Assembly (NCBI RefSeq): GCF_024498075.1
Contig: NZ_JANHOF010000003.1
Coordinates: 248,001 to 312,000 of the forward strand
Reading direction: 5' to 3'
From: Paenibacillus mendelii
GTDB taxonomy: Bacteria; Bacillota; Bacilli; Paenibacillales; Paenibacillaceae
DNA length: 64,000 nt
Position 1 is the first letter of the stretch; each line of letters starts with the position of its first letter. The position numbers were made by a program, and so were the translations under genes. The notes under the pieces are model-generated. The model made no database searches. It was not told the origin of the DNA and was given only the letters and a program-made list of their open reading frames with translations. This document shows positions 43,386 through 51,464 of the stretch, in pieces.

Positions 43386-45005
43386 ATGACCATTAAATAT
43401 CCGAATAAAGTGAATGTGAACACGACTAACCTTGCGCTGGCAATTGCACAAGGCTGTCATCCCATGCAGCAGCAGTTTGATCCGCAGCATAACCGTCTCC
43501 CATATTTCGGTAATATTATGAGCGGACCGGAACCGGGTAATTCCCATTTTACGAATTACTCGATCTCGCATGTGCCCGGCAGGTGGCTGAATGCGCTATT
43601 GAATGCAGAAGAGGTGCTTGGCCTAACCTTAAATGAAACCGTCATCGAGGAGCTTGCATGCTGTACATACAAAGCCTTCAGTCATCCGATGAATATGCCG
43701 CAATTTGTCGATGTAGATACCTCCCAGCCAATACCTACGAGTGATTTGCATAATTTACGGGAAGCGACTCACGCGCTGTACGCTCTAATCAAGTATAGAA
43801 ACGATGAGCAGGCTCTCGATATTGCGAAGCGCTTTATTCACACGGTTTCGGCCTATTTCAATTTTTCAAACGGCGAATGGGAGGAAGCGCGGTTTCATGA
43901 GGACACGGGGGGAAGCACGACGTTTACGTGCGGACAGCTGCGTACGTTCCCTATTTCATTCGGGCGATTTATCGGTCCCCTCGTAAAGCTGTACAAGGCA
44001 TGCGGACTAGAGGATGCGCTAGTGCTTGCTATCCGTCTGAAGGATTATGCCTTCGAGCATGTTATTAACGAGCAGGGCGATTACGATGTTCGCATCTTTG
44101 GCGAGCATACGCATTCCACGACGGCAATGATCTCCTCCTTAGCTCAATTAGGCGAGGTTTTGGGGGATCGGTCGATCCTGGACAGAGTTGCAGCATTCAT
44201 GGAGAATGGGCTGCGGCAGATCGCATTGGAATTCGGTTGGTGCATTGAAAACTATCATCGCAAAGATCACTGGGGGGAAATCAATAATACGTCGGATATC
44301 ATGGAAACCTGTCTGATTCTGGGGAAAGCCGGGTACGCCAACTATTTTCAACAGGCGGAGCGCATATTAAGAGCCCATTTCTTGCCCGCACAGCTGCTGG
44401 ATACTTGTTTCATTCCGGAGTGGGACTGTCCGGATCAGGATTACCGCCACAAGCTTGCCTCTAGATCGAAAGGGGCCTTCGGTTTTCCTTGTCCTTACGG
44501 GCATGAATATGAGAAGGACTACGTCATCTCCTTCAATTGGGACATCGTCGGCGGCGGCGTCGGGGGGCTATGTGAGGCCTATCGGGATAAGGTGATCAAG
44601 AGGCATGGATTGATCAGCATCAATCTTCATTTTGACCATCAGGACGAAGATATTGAGGTCACAAGTCCATATACCCATCAAGATGTTATGGGAATTCTGG
44701 TGAAACGCAAGCATCCGATTCGACTGCGGCTCTCGGATTGGATGAACGAAGCCAATATGACCCTAACGGTCCATAATAATGCGAAAGCCCTCAATATTTT
44801 CTCGGAGGGGTGGCTGTACCTGTATGGATTAGAGGAAGGCGATCGTATTGAGATCCAATTCGATATGCAGCTCGAGACGAAGCACTACACGTTCAGGGAG
44901 GATACGTTCTCCTTCCAGTGGCGCGGGGATGCTGTAGCAGCAGCTTCAAATTTTGGACGCAGGCTTTGTTACTTTGATGATATTGCTGATGTGGCGCAGG
45001 GATAA
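43386..45005 (+). CDS. (alpha/alpha)6-barrel protein, GH127-like
   Basis: 539 residues, no signal peptide. Helical repeats (WLNALLNAEEVLGLTLNETV, HALYALIKYRNDEQALDIAKRF, LVKLYKACGLEDALVLAIRLKDYAFEHVI) indicate an alpha/alpha toroid. A C-terminal beta region with LVKRKHPIRLRLSDWM and LYGLEEGDRIEIQFDMQ resembles the beta domain of GH127 beta-L-arabinofuranosidases. Cys-rich ENYHRKDHWGEINNTSDIMETC lies near where GH127 enzymes carry zinc ligands, but the conserved Cys3-Glu set is not clearly present. A related, uncharacterised glycosidase is the best guess. GGGGGAG precedes the ATG; the VOC gene follows 31 bp later. Confidence 0.6.
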   Translation: MTIKYPNKVNVNTTNLALAIAQGCHPMQQQFDPQHNRLPYFGNIMSGPEPGNSHFTNYSISHVPGRWLNALLNAEEVLGLTLNETVIEELACCTYKAFSHPMNMPQFVDVDTSQPIPTSDLHNLREATHALYALIKYRNDEQALDIAKRFIHTVSAYFNFSNGEWEEARFHEDTGGSTTFTCGQLRTFPISFGRFIGPLVKLYKACGLEDALVLAIRLKDYAFEHVINEQGDYDVRIFGEHTHSTTAMISSLAQLGEVLGDRSILDRVAAFMENGLRQIALEFGWCIENYHRKDHWGEINNTSDIMETCLILGKAGYANYFQQAERILRAHFLPAQLLDTCFIPEWDCPDQDYRHKLASRSKGAFGFPCPYGHEYEKDYVISFNWDIVGGGVGGLCEAYRDKVIKRHGLISINLHFDHQDEDIEVTSPYTHQDVMGILVKRKHPIRLRLSDWMNEANMTLTVHNNAKALNIFSEGWLYLYGLEEGDRIEIQFDMQLETKHYTFREDTFSFQWRGDAVAAASNFGRRLCYFDDIADVAQG

Positions 45006-45036
45006 TGGAAGAAGAAAAGGAAGGTGAATCGTTAAG

Positions 45037-45420
45037 ATGATCAGACACGAAGGCATTCATCATGTGAGTTTAATCGTAACCGATTTGGAGCGGGCGAGAT
45101 CCTTCTACAAGGAAGTGCTCGGATTACGTGAAATCCCAAGACCTCCCTTCGACTTTCCCGGCGAATGGTTAGCCGTCGGCGAGACCGGCCAGCAGCTGCA
45201 TCTGATCGTGCACGAAGGAGAAACGCTGCGGGCAGGCGGCATCGATACGAGGGACGGCCATTTTGCCATACGCGTAGATGACTTTAACGAGACGGTTGAA
45301 TGGCTGCGGGAGCAAGGCATCGAACATAAGGCGAACCCGGATAGTATCACTGGATTTGCCCAAATATTTCTGCTGGATCCGGACCATAATGTGATTGAAT
45401 TAAATGCAGCGCGGCGTTGA
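45037..45420 (+). CDS. VOC (glyoxalase-like) family protein
   Basis: 127 residues. Metal-binding VOC fold with GIHHVSLIVTDLERARSFYKEVLGL (His), QQLHLIVHEG (His), DGHFAIRVDD (His) and HNVIELN (Glu): the four expected ligands. May act as a fosfomycin-resistance-like or lactoylglutathione-lyase-like enzyme, or other; the substrate is unknown. AAGGTGAATC precedes the ATG. The stop codon is inside the loop of its terminator. Confidence 0.85.
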   Translation: MIRHEGIHHVSLIVTDLERARSFYKEVLGLREIPRPPFDFPGEWLAVGETGQQLHLIVHEGETLRAGGIDTRDGHFAIRVDDFNETVEWLREQGIEHKANPDSITGFAQIFLLDPDHNVIELNAARR

Positions 45421-45432
45421 GCCGCGCTTTTT
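45409..45432 (+). terminator. terminator overlapping the VOC stop codon
   Basis: GCGCGGC-GTTGA-GCCGCGC then TTTTT; the TGA stop forms the loop. Confidence 0.8.
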
Positions 45433-45540
45433 GCTGTACCTGCCTCAGCTTCGTGCCCGAGAAAATGGCATAGTTGGAAACGTTATTGGACAATCTAAAT
45501 CAACGGCAGGCTGCATATGGATCTATCCGTGAAATAAAGT

Positions 45541-45582
45541 CAATAATGTCTCCCTTGACCTGACGATTGTCTCCTTCCTGGC
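45541..45582 (+). promoter_or_regulatory. predicted regulator-binding element A (sensor operon)
   Basis: Contains two direct repeats TCTCCCTT (45549) and TCTCCTTC (45570), starts exactly 21 bp apart (two helical turns), typical of an AraC-domain regulator. A gapless related copy (element B, 51345-51386) lies before the transporter operon. Located about 65 bp upstream of the binding-protein start. Confidence 0.55.
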
Positions 45583-45646
45583 GGCTGATTCTTGGAATAA
45601 AGTTAAAGAAATAGGCAGCATTATCGAAAGAGCGGGTGATGAGAAC

Positions 45647-46678
45647 TTGGTTCGAAGGCTGACGGCTGTCTTGGTCATTCTATTGTTTGTAAGCGCTTGC
45701 CAATCGCGATCGGCTCCCTATGAAATCATCTATACGATGGAACCGAAGAAGCCGCCTGCAGAGGCAGCGGAGCAGCGTAAATATACGATTGGGGTCGTTC
45801 CTAAGGTGATGGAGATCCCTTATTTCAATGTGGCTGAAGACGGTGCAATGGAAGCGGCGCAGGATCTGGGCGTGAATGTGGTCTATGAAGGACCGCTAAT
45901 TGCAGACGGTGCTCAGCAAGCCAAGGTGATTCAAGACCTGATTGCACGCAAGGTGGATGTGATCGCCGTGTCCGCGAATGATCCTGCAACACTGCTGCCG
46001 GTGCTCAAGAGGGCGAGGGAGAACGGGATTAAAGTGATTACCTGGGACGCCGATACCCTGCCGGAGGCAAGAGAGCTCTTCGTCAACATGGTGGATCCGG
46101 AAACGCTTGGGCGCCATCTTCTGGATACGCTGGCATGGACGATGGGGGAGAAGGGCGAGTTCGCGATTATGACCGGAGCGAAATCGGCATCTAATTTGAA
46201 TGAGTGGATCAAATGGATCAAGATCCAACAGCAGCAATTTTATCCGGATATGAAGCTGGTCGAAATTGTAGCGACTGACGATGACCCGCAGAAGGCTTAC
46301 GAAGTCGCCCAGAGGCTATTGAACAACTATCCGGATATTACGGGGATTATCGGAAACTCGTCCGTAGGCCCGCCGGCAGCATCCCAAGCCGTGAAGGAAG
46401 CGGGCAGGAGCGGGAAGGTGAAGGTAGTCGGATTGTCGACGCCGAATTTAATGCGTGAGTATTTGAAGGATGGGTCCGCTCAGACCGCAACGCTGTGGAG
46501 CCCGAAGAAGCTCGGGTATCTGACAGTTGTACTGGCCAAAAATCTACTCGAGGGTCAGCGGCCTGTCGATGGCGACCGGATTGAGAATGTCGGTAATATC
46601 AGAGTGAACGGGGATGTTGTCATCATGGGTGAACCTCTTGATTTTATGGCGGAGAACGTGGATCAGTATGATTTTTAA
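45647..46678 (+). CDS. RhaS/RbsB-like sugar-binding lipoprotein, probable sensor component
   Basis: 343 residues, TTG start 7 nt after GGGTGA. Lipobox VSACQ (Cys about 18). Type I periplasmic binding fold: YTIGVVPKVMEIPYFNVAEDGAMEAAQDLGV, VIQDLIARKVDVIAVSANDPATLLPVLKRARENGIKVITWD, GIIGNSSVGPPAASQAV. It is encoded in an operon with a histidine kinase (11-bp overlap) and YesN regulator rather than with the transporter, which has its own binding protein at 55.1 kb. By analogy with the XylFII-LytS-YesN system it probably binds sugar outside the cell and activates the kinase. Confidence 0.82.
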   Translation: MVRRLTAVLVILLFVSACQSRSAPYEIIYTMEPKKPPAEAAEQRKYTIGVVPKVMEIPYFNVAEDGAMEAAQDLGVNVVYEGPLIADGAQQAKVIQDLIARKVDVIAVSANDPATLLPVLKRARENGIKVITWDADTLPEARELFVNMVDPETLGRHLLDTLAWTMGEKGEFAIMTGAKSASNLNEWIKWIKIQQQQFYPDMKLVEIVATDDDPQKAYEVAQRLLNNYPDITGIIGNSSVGPPAASQAVKEAGRSGKVKVVGLSTPNLMREYLKDGSAQTATLWSPKKLGYLTVVLAKNLLEGQRPVDGDRIENVGNIRVNGDVVIMGEPLDFMAENVDQYDF

Positions 46679-48509
46679 GGTGCCGGAACGCTATCGCTTT
46701 CGAAATTACCGACTAAGCACCAAGCTGATTATTACCTATATTATACTCACTGTCATTCCGATGATGCTTCTCGGGTATATCTCGTTCGTCCAATATAACC
46801 GGTCGATACAGGAGCAAATCGGCGAGTATATGCCTCGATTCCTGCAGCAGGCGAATGCGAATATCGAGAAGCATATTGAAGAATTTATGGCGCTTCCGGA
46901 GCTGCTGCTTAATTCGGATAGCGCTGTTGCTGTGTTAAGGCGGGATTCCTATCAGTCTCAATCCGACTTGAATTTCGATCAATATACGCTCAGCAATTAT
47001 TTGACCCGGACTTACTTGAACGGCTCGAATTCCGATGTCTTGGGTGTGTTTGTGCTCTCCAAAAACCGATTGTTCTACAGCTCAAGAATGGAGTTTACCG
47101 GCTTGGATTGGGTGAAGAACGCTAACCCGTACGGACAGGATCTCGACTTGAGAGGCAAGGCGAAGATCATTCTGCCGAGCGAAACCCATTTGAAATTCGA
47201 AGGCGATATTCCTTATATTCTGATCACGAAACAAATGAACGACTTCGATAATCGCAAGAATTTGGGCACCATGTTTATAGCGGTTCAGTTAACGTTCATC
47301 GACAGCATCCTGCGTGATTTCGAGAAGAATGAGAAAGCGGATCTATGGGTCATGAACCGGCAGGGTGAAATTATCTATCATACGGATCGTGATAAGATCG
47401 GAACGATTGATCCGGATATCAAGCGGTATCCAATCCTGAACGGGAGCTTCCTAGCGGAAGGCAGCGGAGATTCGCGGCTGGTTAGTGTTACCGAATCGTC
47501 AAGCTTCGGCGGTGTGATCGCGCACAGCATACCCTTGAAGTATTTGACGGAGCGTACAGATCTGGCCAAGCAGGTTACGATCGTCGTATTTATCGTGATG
47601 GTGGTCGTGACATCTATTTTCTCCGTGCTATTCGCGCTGCGCGTCACGCGTCCCATTAAGAAGCTGTCCCAATTAATGAAAGAGGTCGAGATGGGCAAGT
47701 TCCAGGTCAACCTCAAAATACAGAGCACGGACGAGGTGGGCATGCTGGCACGGAGCTTTAATTCTATGATCGCTACCATCCGCGAGCTCATTGAGAAGAA
47801 TTACGATATTAAGATTCGGCAGAAGGAAGCCGAGCTCTATGCGCTTCAGTCGCAAATCAATCCGCACTTTATGTACAACACGCTGGAGACCATTAATATG
47901 GCCGTTGAGAACGGGGAGACGGATACGGTGGTTCAGATGGTGACCCAGCTTGGCCGGATGCTGCGGTTTTCCGTAAGCAATAAATTTCGAATCGTGCGGA
48001 TCGAGGAGGAGCTGCAGCATGTGACGGATTACCTGATGATCCAGAAGTTCCGGTTCGAGGACCGGCTTACCTTTGATATTGACCGGCGCACGGAAACCGG
48101 GGATTTGTATACGCCGAAGTTTATTCTGCAGCCAATCGTCGAGAATTCGATTAAATACGGGATGGAATCGCGTCAGGCGCTTCATATCGAAATTATGATC
48201 AGCAAGGAATTCAGCGCGCGCTCCGGCGAGTCGGATATCGTGCTGCGTATTCGGGATAACGGGCCGGGAATTGCCGCGGAGCGTCTTGGAGAATTGGAGC
48301 AATCGCTGCGGTCAGGGACGCTCGCAGGCAAAGATTCCGAATTCGGACTGAGCAACGTCAATGATCGCATCGCTATGATGCTTGGGGCAGATTACGGTAT
48401 CCAGCTGCATAGTATTGAAGGCAAGGGAACGGAAGTGACCGTGAGAATATCAATGATTGACCTTAACGAGAAGATGAGATTGGAACAGACCAAAGATGAA
48501 GGGACTTGA
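46668..48509 (+). CDS. YesM-type sensor histidine kinase
   Basis: 613 residues. Helix about 17-38 (LIITYIILTVIPMMLLGYISF); extracytoplasmic dCache-like sensor about 39-300; helix QVTIVVFIVMVVVTSIFSVLFAL; HAMP (PIKKLSQLMKEVEMGKFQVNL, DEVGMLARSFNSM); phospho-acceptor His in LQSQINPHFMYNTLETIN; HATPase with LQPIVENSIKYG and IRDNGPG. The ATG at 46668 overlaps the end of the binding-protein gene by 11 bp, so coupled translation with its putative sensor partner is likely. The more upstream frame start (46614) lacks a ribosome site. Confidence 0.9.
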   Translation: MIFKVPERYRFRNYRLSTKLIITYIILTVIPMMLLGYISFVQYNRSIQEQIGEYMPRFLQQANANIEKHIEEFMALPELLLNSDSAVAVLRRDSYQSQSDLNFDQYTLSNYLTRTYLNGSNSDVLGVFVLSKNRLFYSSRMEFTGLDWVKNANPYGQDLDLRGKAKIILPSETHLKFEGDIPYILITKQMNDFDNRKNLGTMFIAVQLTFIDSILRDFEKNEKADLWVMNRQGEIIYHTDRDKIGTIDPDIKRYPILNGSFLAEGSGDSRLVSVTESSSFGGVIAHSIPLKYLTERTDLAKQVTIVVFIVMVVVTSIFSVLFALRVTRPIKKLSQLMKEVEMGKFQVNLKIQSTDEVGMLARSFNSMIATIRELIEKNYDIKIRQKEAELYALQSQINPHFMYNTLETINMAVENGETDTVVQMVTQLGRMLRFSVSNKFRIVRIEEELQHVTDYLMIQKFRFEDRLTFDIDRRTETGDLYTPKFILQPIVENSIKYGMESRQALHIEIMISKEFSARSGESDIVLRIRDNGPGIAAERLGELEQSLRSGTLAGKDSEFGLSNVNDRIAMMLGADYGIQLHSIEGKGTEVTVRISMIDLNEKMRLEQTKDEGT

Positions 48510-48516
48510 TGATAGC

Positions 48517-50163
48517 ATGGAGGCCATCCGAACGTTGATTGTAGACGACGAAGCGCGTATTCGCGGCGGTATTGAGCGGCTGCTCGGCACCTGCGAAGGC
48601 AGCTTTGAGATTGTAGCCAGCCATGCGGACGGTAAAGCGGCATTAGATTATTTGCATCAAATCAACGGAGCGATCGACCTGCTCATTACAGATGTGAAGA
48701 TGCCCGTTATGGACGGGCTGACGCTGATCAAAGAAGCCAGGCAATTGTATGCGTTCTATCCGGTTCTGATCAGCGGTTATGATGATTTCGAATACGTTCA
48801 GGCAGCGATTCGCGAGGGAGCCGTCGATTATTTGCTCAAGCCGATCGACCGGGATCAGTTCCGCGCCCGAATGGCCAACATTCAAACCATCATTCGTCAG
48901 AACCGGCTGTATCGCCACCAGTGGGGTGAGATGAAGAAGAAGGAAAACAAGTTGATCGAAACGCGTCAAACCCAGATGCTGAGCTACGTCACCTCGGCAG
49001 GCCTTGATATGACGCGGCTGGGGTATTGGGTCGATGAGTTTCCGAAAGGTGATTACTTGCTGCTCTATATAAGCCTCGATCCCGTTCCCGTGAAGACGCG
49101 AAGCTATTCGTCGAAGGACTGGGGGGCGTACAGCTACGCTCTGGACAATATTATCGGGGAAGTGACGACGGGACAAGCCGCCACCAGCGATAGTGAAAGC
49201 TGGTATTGGAAAGGAGGAGACTCCGATTTCTGGGTGCTGCTCCATCGCCCCGTGCGTGAACATGAACGGACTCTTGAGGAGGTGGCTGCAGAGCTGTCCA
49301 AGGAGCTTCGATCCGCGATCCGCTCCCATACGCCTTTCACCGTATCCGTAGCCTATGGGGACACGATCGAGGACCTCTATCTGCTTCCGGAAGCGAAGCA
49401 GCAAGCCCTGTCGCTTATGAATTACCGGCTGCTGGATGGCAGCAACCAGTCCTTCCACGCCCATCCGGATGCATGGGCAGGCGGGCGGATGGATGCGGAT
49501 CTTGCGCGGTTCGCCCACCGGTTGCGAGTCTCGGTTGAACAGGCTAATGCAGAGGAAGCCGCACAGATTTCGAAGCAATTTTTCGAGAAATTGAAGGCGG
49601 TCGAATCGCCAACCTCCATCAAGCGCGCGGTGCAGAACGTATTCATGCTCATCCATTCCGCAGGCTTGGAGCATGAGGATGCGGGCGGTAGCGCCAATAA
49701 GCTGGAGCAGGCGTTTCAGGTACTCAATCGAGCGGCGAATCTGCATGAGCTGAAGGTAGAGGTCGATCGTCTGATGAATGTCATTATCCATCAAATCCGC
49801 CAAGCCCGCCAAAGCGGCAGCATCAAGCCAGTCGAGCAGGCGAAAGCTTGGATTGCCGAGCATTTGGCTGGCGACATTAGCATCAAGTCAATCGCCGATC
49901 AGGTGCATATGAATCCGTCTTATTTTTGCCGGTACTTTAAAACGCAAACGGGAGATACCATCCTCGATTACATTACGAGCTTGCGGATGGAGAAAGCAAA
50001 AGAGCTATTGCTTGCCTTCCCGGGCATGAAGCTGCAGGATATTTGCCAGCAGATCGGCTACGTGGACGTCAAGTATTTCAGCCGGCTGTTTAAGCAGCAT
50101 TTTGGCGAGACGCCTTCGAAATTCCGCGAACACGCGGAAACGAACGGGGTCCGTACGCCATAG
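48517..50163 (+). CDS. YesN-type response regulator with AraC DNA-binding domain
   Basis: 548 residues. Receiver 1-120: TLIVDDEARIRGG, phospho Asp in LLITDVKMPVMDG, YDDFEYVQAAIREGAVDYLLKPID. C-terminal AraC domain: ISIKSIADQVHMNPSYFCRYFKTQTG and LQDICQQIGYVDVKYFSRLFKQHFGETPSKFR. Predicted to bind elements A (45541) and B (51345). An in-frame ATG at 48496 is possible, but the start at 48517 gives the standard MEAIRTLIVDDE head. Confidence 0.9.
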   Translation: MEAIRTLIVDDEARIRGGIERLLGTCEGSFEIVASHADGKAALDYLHQINGAIDLLITDVKMPVMDGLTLIKEARQLYAFYPVLISGYDDFEYVQAAIREGAVDYLLKPIDRDQFRARMANIQTIIRQNRLYRHQWGEMKKKENKLIETRQTQMLSYVTSAGLDMTRLGYWVDEFPKGDYLLLYISLDPVPVKTRSYSSKDWGAYSYALDNIIGEVTTGQAATSDSESWYWKGGDSDFWVLLHRPVREHERTLEEVAAELSKELRSAIRSHTPFTVSVAYGDTIEDLYLLPEAKQQALSLMNYRLLDGSNQSFHAHPDAWAGGRMDADLARFAHRLRVSVEQANAEEAAQISKQFFEKLKAVESPTSIKRAVQNVFMLIHSAGLEHEDAGGSANKLEQAFQVLNRAANLHELKVEVDRLMNVIIHQIRQARQSGSIKPVEQAKAWIAEHLAGDISIKSIADQVHMNPSYFCRYFKTQTGDTILDYITSLRMEKAKELLLAFPGMKLQDICQQIGYVDVKYFSRLFKQHFGETPSKFREHAETNGVRTP

Positions 50164-50249
50164 TGTGCAGGAGCGAGGCTTGGACTTGGACGCTCTGGTA
50201 AGTCCTTAGCATGCTGGCCGGGCGTTAGGCGGCGTTTACATGGCCACGC

Positions 50250-51012
50250 GCTGTAACGCCGAAAAGCGGCGTTACAGCGCGACGGGGCCAGGGCGCAGAA
50301 GGCTGTAAGACCGTTTTCCGGACTTACAGCTTCGAAAGTGAGGTCAGCAGCAGCTGATTCACGGCTGTAACGCCAGAAAGTGGCGTTACAGCACGGAAGG
50401 CCCCGGGCGCAGAAGGCTGTAAGACCGTTTTCCGGTCTTACAACGTCGAAAGCGAGGTCAGCAGCAGCTGATTCGATGCTGTAACGCCGGAAAGTGGCGT
50501 TACAGCTCGGAGAGCCCCGGGCGAAGGAGGCTGTAAGACCGTTTTCCGGTCTTACAGCGTCGAAAGCGAGGTCAGCAGCAGCTGATTCACGGCTGTAACG
50601 CCGGAAAGTGGCGTTACAGCTCGGAGAGCCCCGGGCGAAGGAGGCTGTAAGACCGTTTTCCGGACTTACAGCTTCGAAAGTGAGGTCAGCAGCAGCTGAT
50701 TCACGGCTGTAACGCCAGAAAGTGGCGTTACAGCACGGAAGGCCCCGGGCGCAGAAGGCTGTAAGACCGTTTTCCGGTCTTACAACGTCGAAAGCGAGGT
50801 CAGCAGCAGCTGATTCGATGCTGTAACGCCGGAAAGTGGCGTTACAGCGCGGATGGCCCCGGGCGCAGAAGGCTGTAAGACCGTTTTCCGGTCTTACAGC
50901 GTCGAAAGCGAGGTCAGCAGCAGCTGATTCGATGCTGTAACGCCGGAAAGTGGCGTTACAGCTCGGAGAGCCCCGGGCGAAGAAGGCTGTAAGACCGTTT
51001 TCCGGTCTTACA
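50250..51012 (+). repeat. 114-bp tandem repeat array, seven copies, two hairpins per unit
   Basis: Units start at 50250, 50364, 50478, 50592, 50706, 50820 and 50934, period exactly 114 bp; the last is cut after its second hairpin (51012). Each unit has hairpin A, GCTGTAACGCC..GGCGTTACAGC, and hairpin B starting 52 bp later, GCTGTAAGACCG-TTTTC-CGGTCTTACAGC. They share the outer arms GCTGTAA/TTACAGC. Linkers carry CCCCGGGCG and GAGGTCAGCAGCAGCTGATTC. Copies 2 and 5 are identical over the full unit, suggesting duplication of a 342-bp block. It lies between the regulator gene and the transporter operon. It is not CRISPR, as there are no unique spacers. Confidence 0.95.
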
Positions 51013-51258
51013 GCACGAACATGGAGACCCCAGCCGCTACTCCAATGAATCTTCCCAGCTAAGGTCATATAGCGGGGTATCATACTCCCGCCCATGTATA
51101 CGATTATTGATAACGAATGGCCGCTGGAAAAGTAGGCGCGATCCAAATCCCGTTGGACCAGGAATGCTACGGTCTGTGTCAGGTCATTACTCACGGGATT
51201 ACGCTTCATCCGATGTAACTACCTGACGATTCTAAGCCAGCCATATGGTACTGCGCCA

Positions 51259-51299
51259 AGCCTTCTCTGACCTCACTTCGGTCGGGAGAAGGCTTTTTA
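51259..51299 (+). terminator. intrinsic terminator
   Basis: AGCCTTCTC.GACC-TCACTTC-GGTC.GGAGAAGGCT then TTTTA; isolates the transporter operon from the repeats and the regulator gene upstream. Confidence 0.8.
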
Positions 51300-51344
51300 G
51301 CTTGTGCGAGATAAACCCTCGCAGGCGGATATTCGAGAAAAGGC

Positions 51345-51386
51345 AAATAATCACCCCCCTCATGTCACGATTGTCTCCTTCATGGG
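51345..51386 (+). promoter_or_regulatory. predicted regulator-binding element B (transporter operon)
   Basis: Gapless alignment to element A (45541-45582): both begin AATAAT, carry a C-rich half-site and, 21 bp on, a 15-bp identical block ACGATTGTCTCCTTC followed by TGG. Lies about 80 bp before the ATPase gene, just after the terminator at 51259-51299. Confidence 0.55.
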
Positions 51387-51464
51387 AATCTCAATAATGA
51401 GTAATCTAGAAGAAGAGAACGGCACAGCCGCAAAACAAACCAAAGGAGACGGAGGGAACCGGCG

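Noticed and set aside
48643-49863. 406-residue minus-strand ORF
   Set aside because: Antisense to the YesN-type regulator, which has clear receiver and AraC motifs; a codon-bias shadow.
50250-51012. CRISPR array
   Set aside because: Units are contiguous and similar over their whole length, with no unique spacers and no cas genes nearby.
50058-51209. 383-residue minus-strand ORF with a 38-residue repeat
   Set aside because: It exists only because the 114-bp DNA repeat is a multiple of three. It has no ribosome site, runs antisense into the regulator gene, and its coding would be a by-product of palindromes.
51117-51218. 33-codon ORF (AAGKVGAIQIPLDQECYG...) after the repeat array
   Set aside because: Faintly recalls the start of Imm26-type immunity proteins, but it is too short, lacks a ribosome site and is interrupted; at most a remnant.
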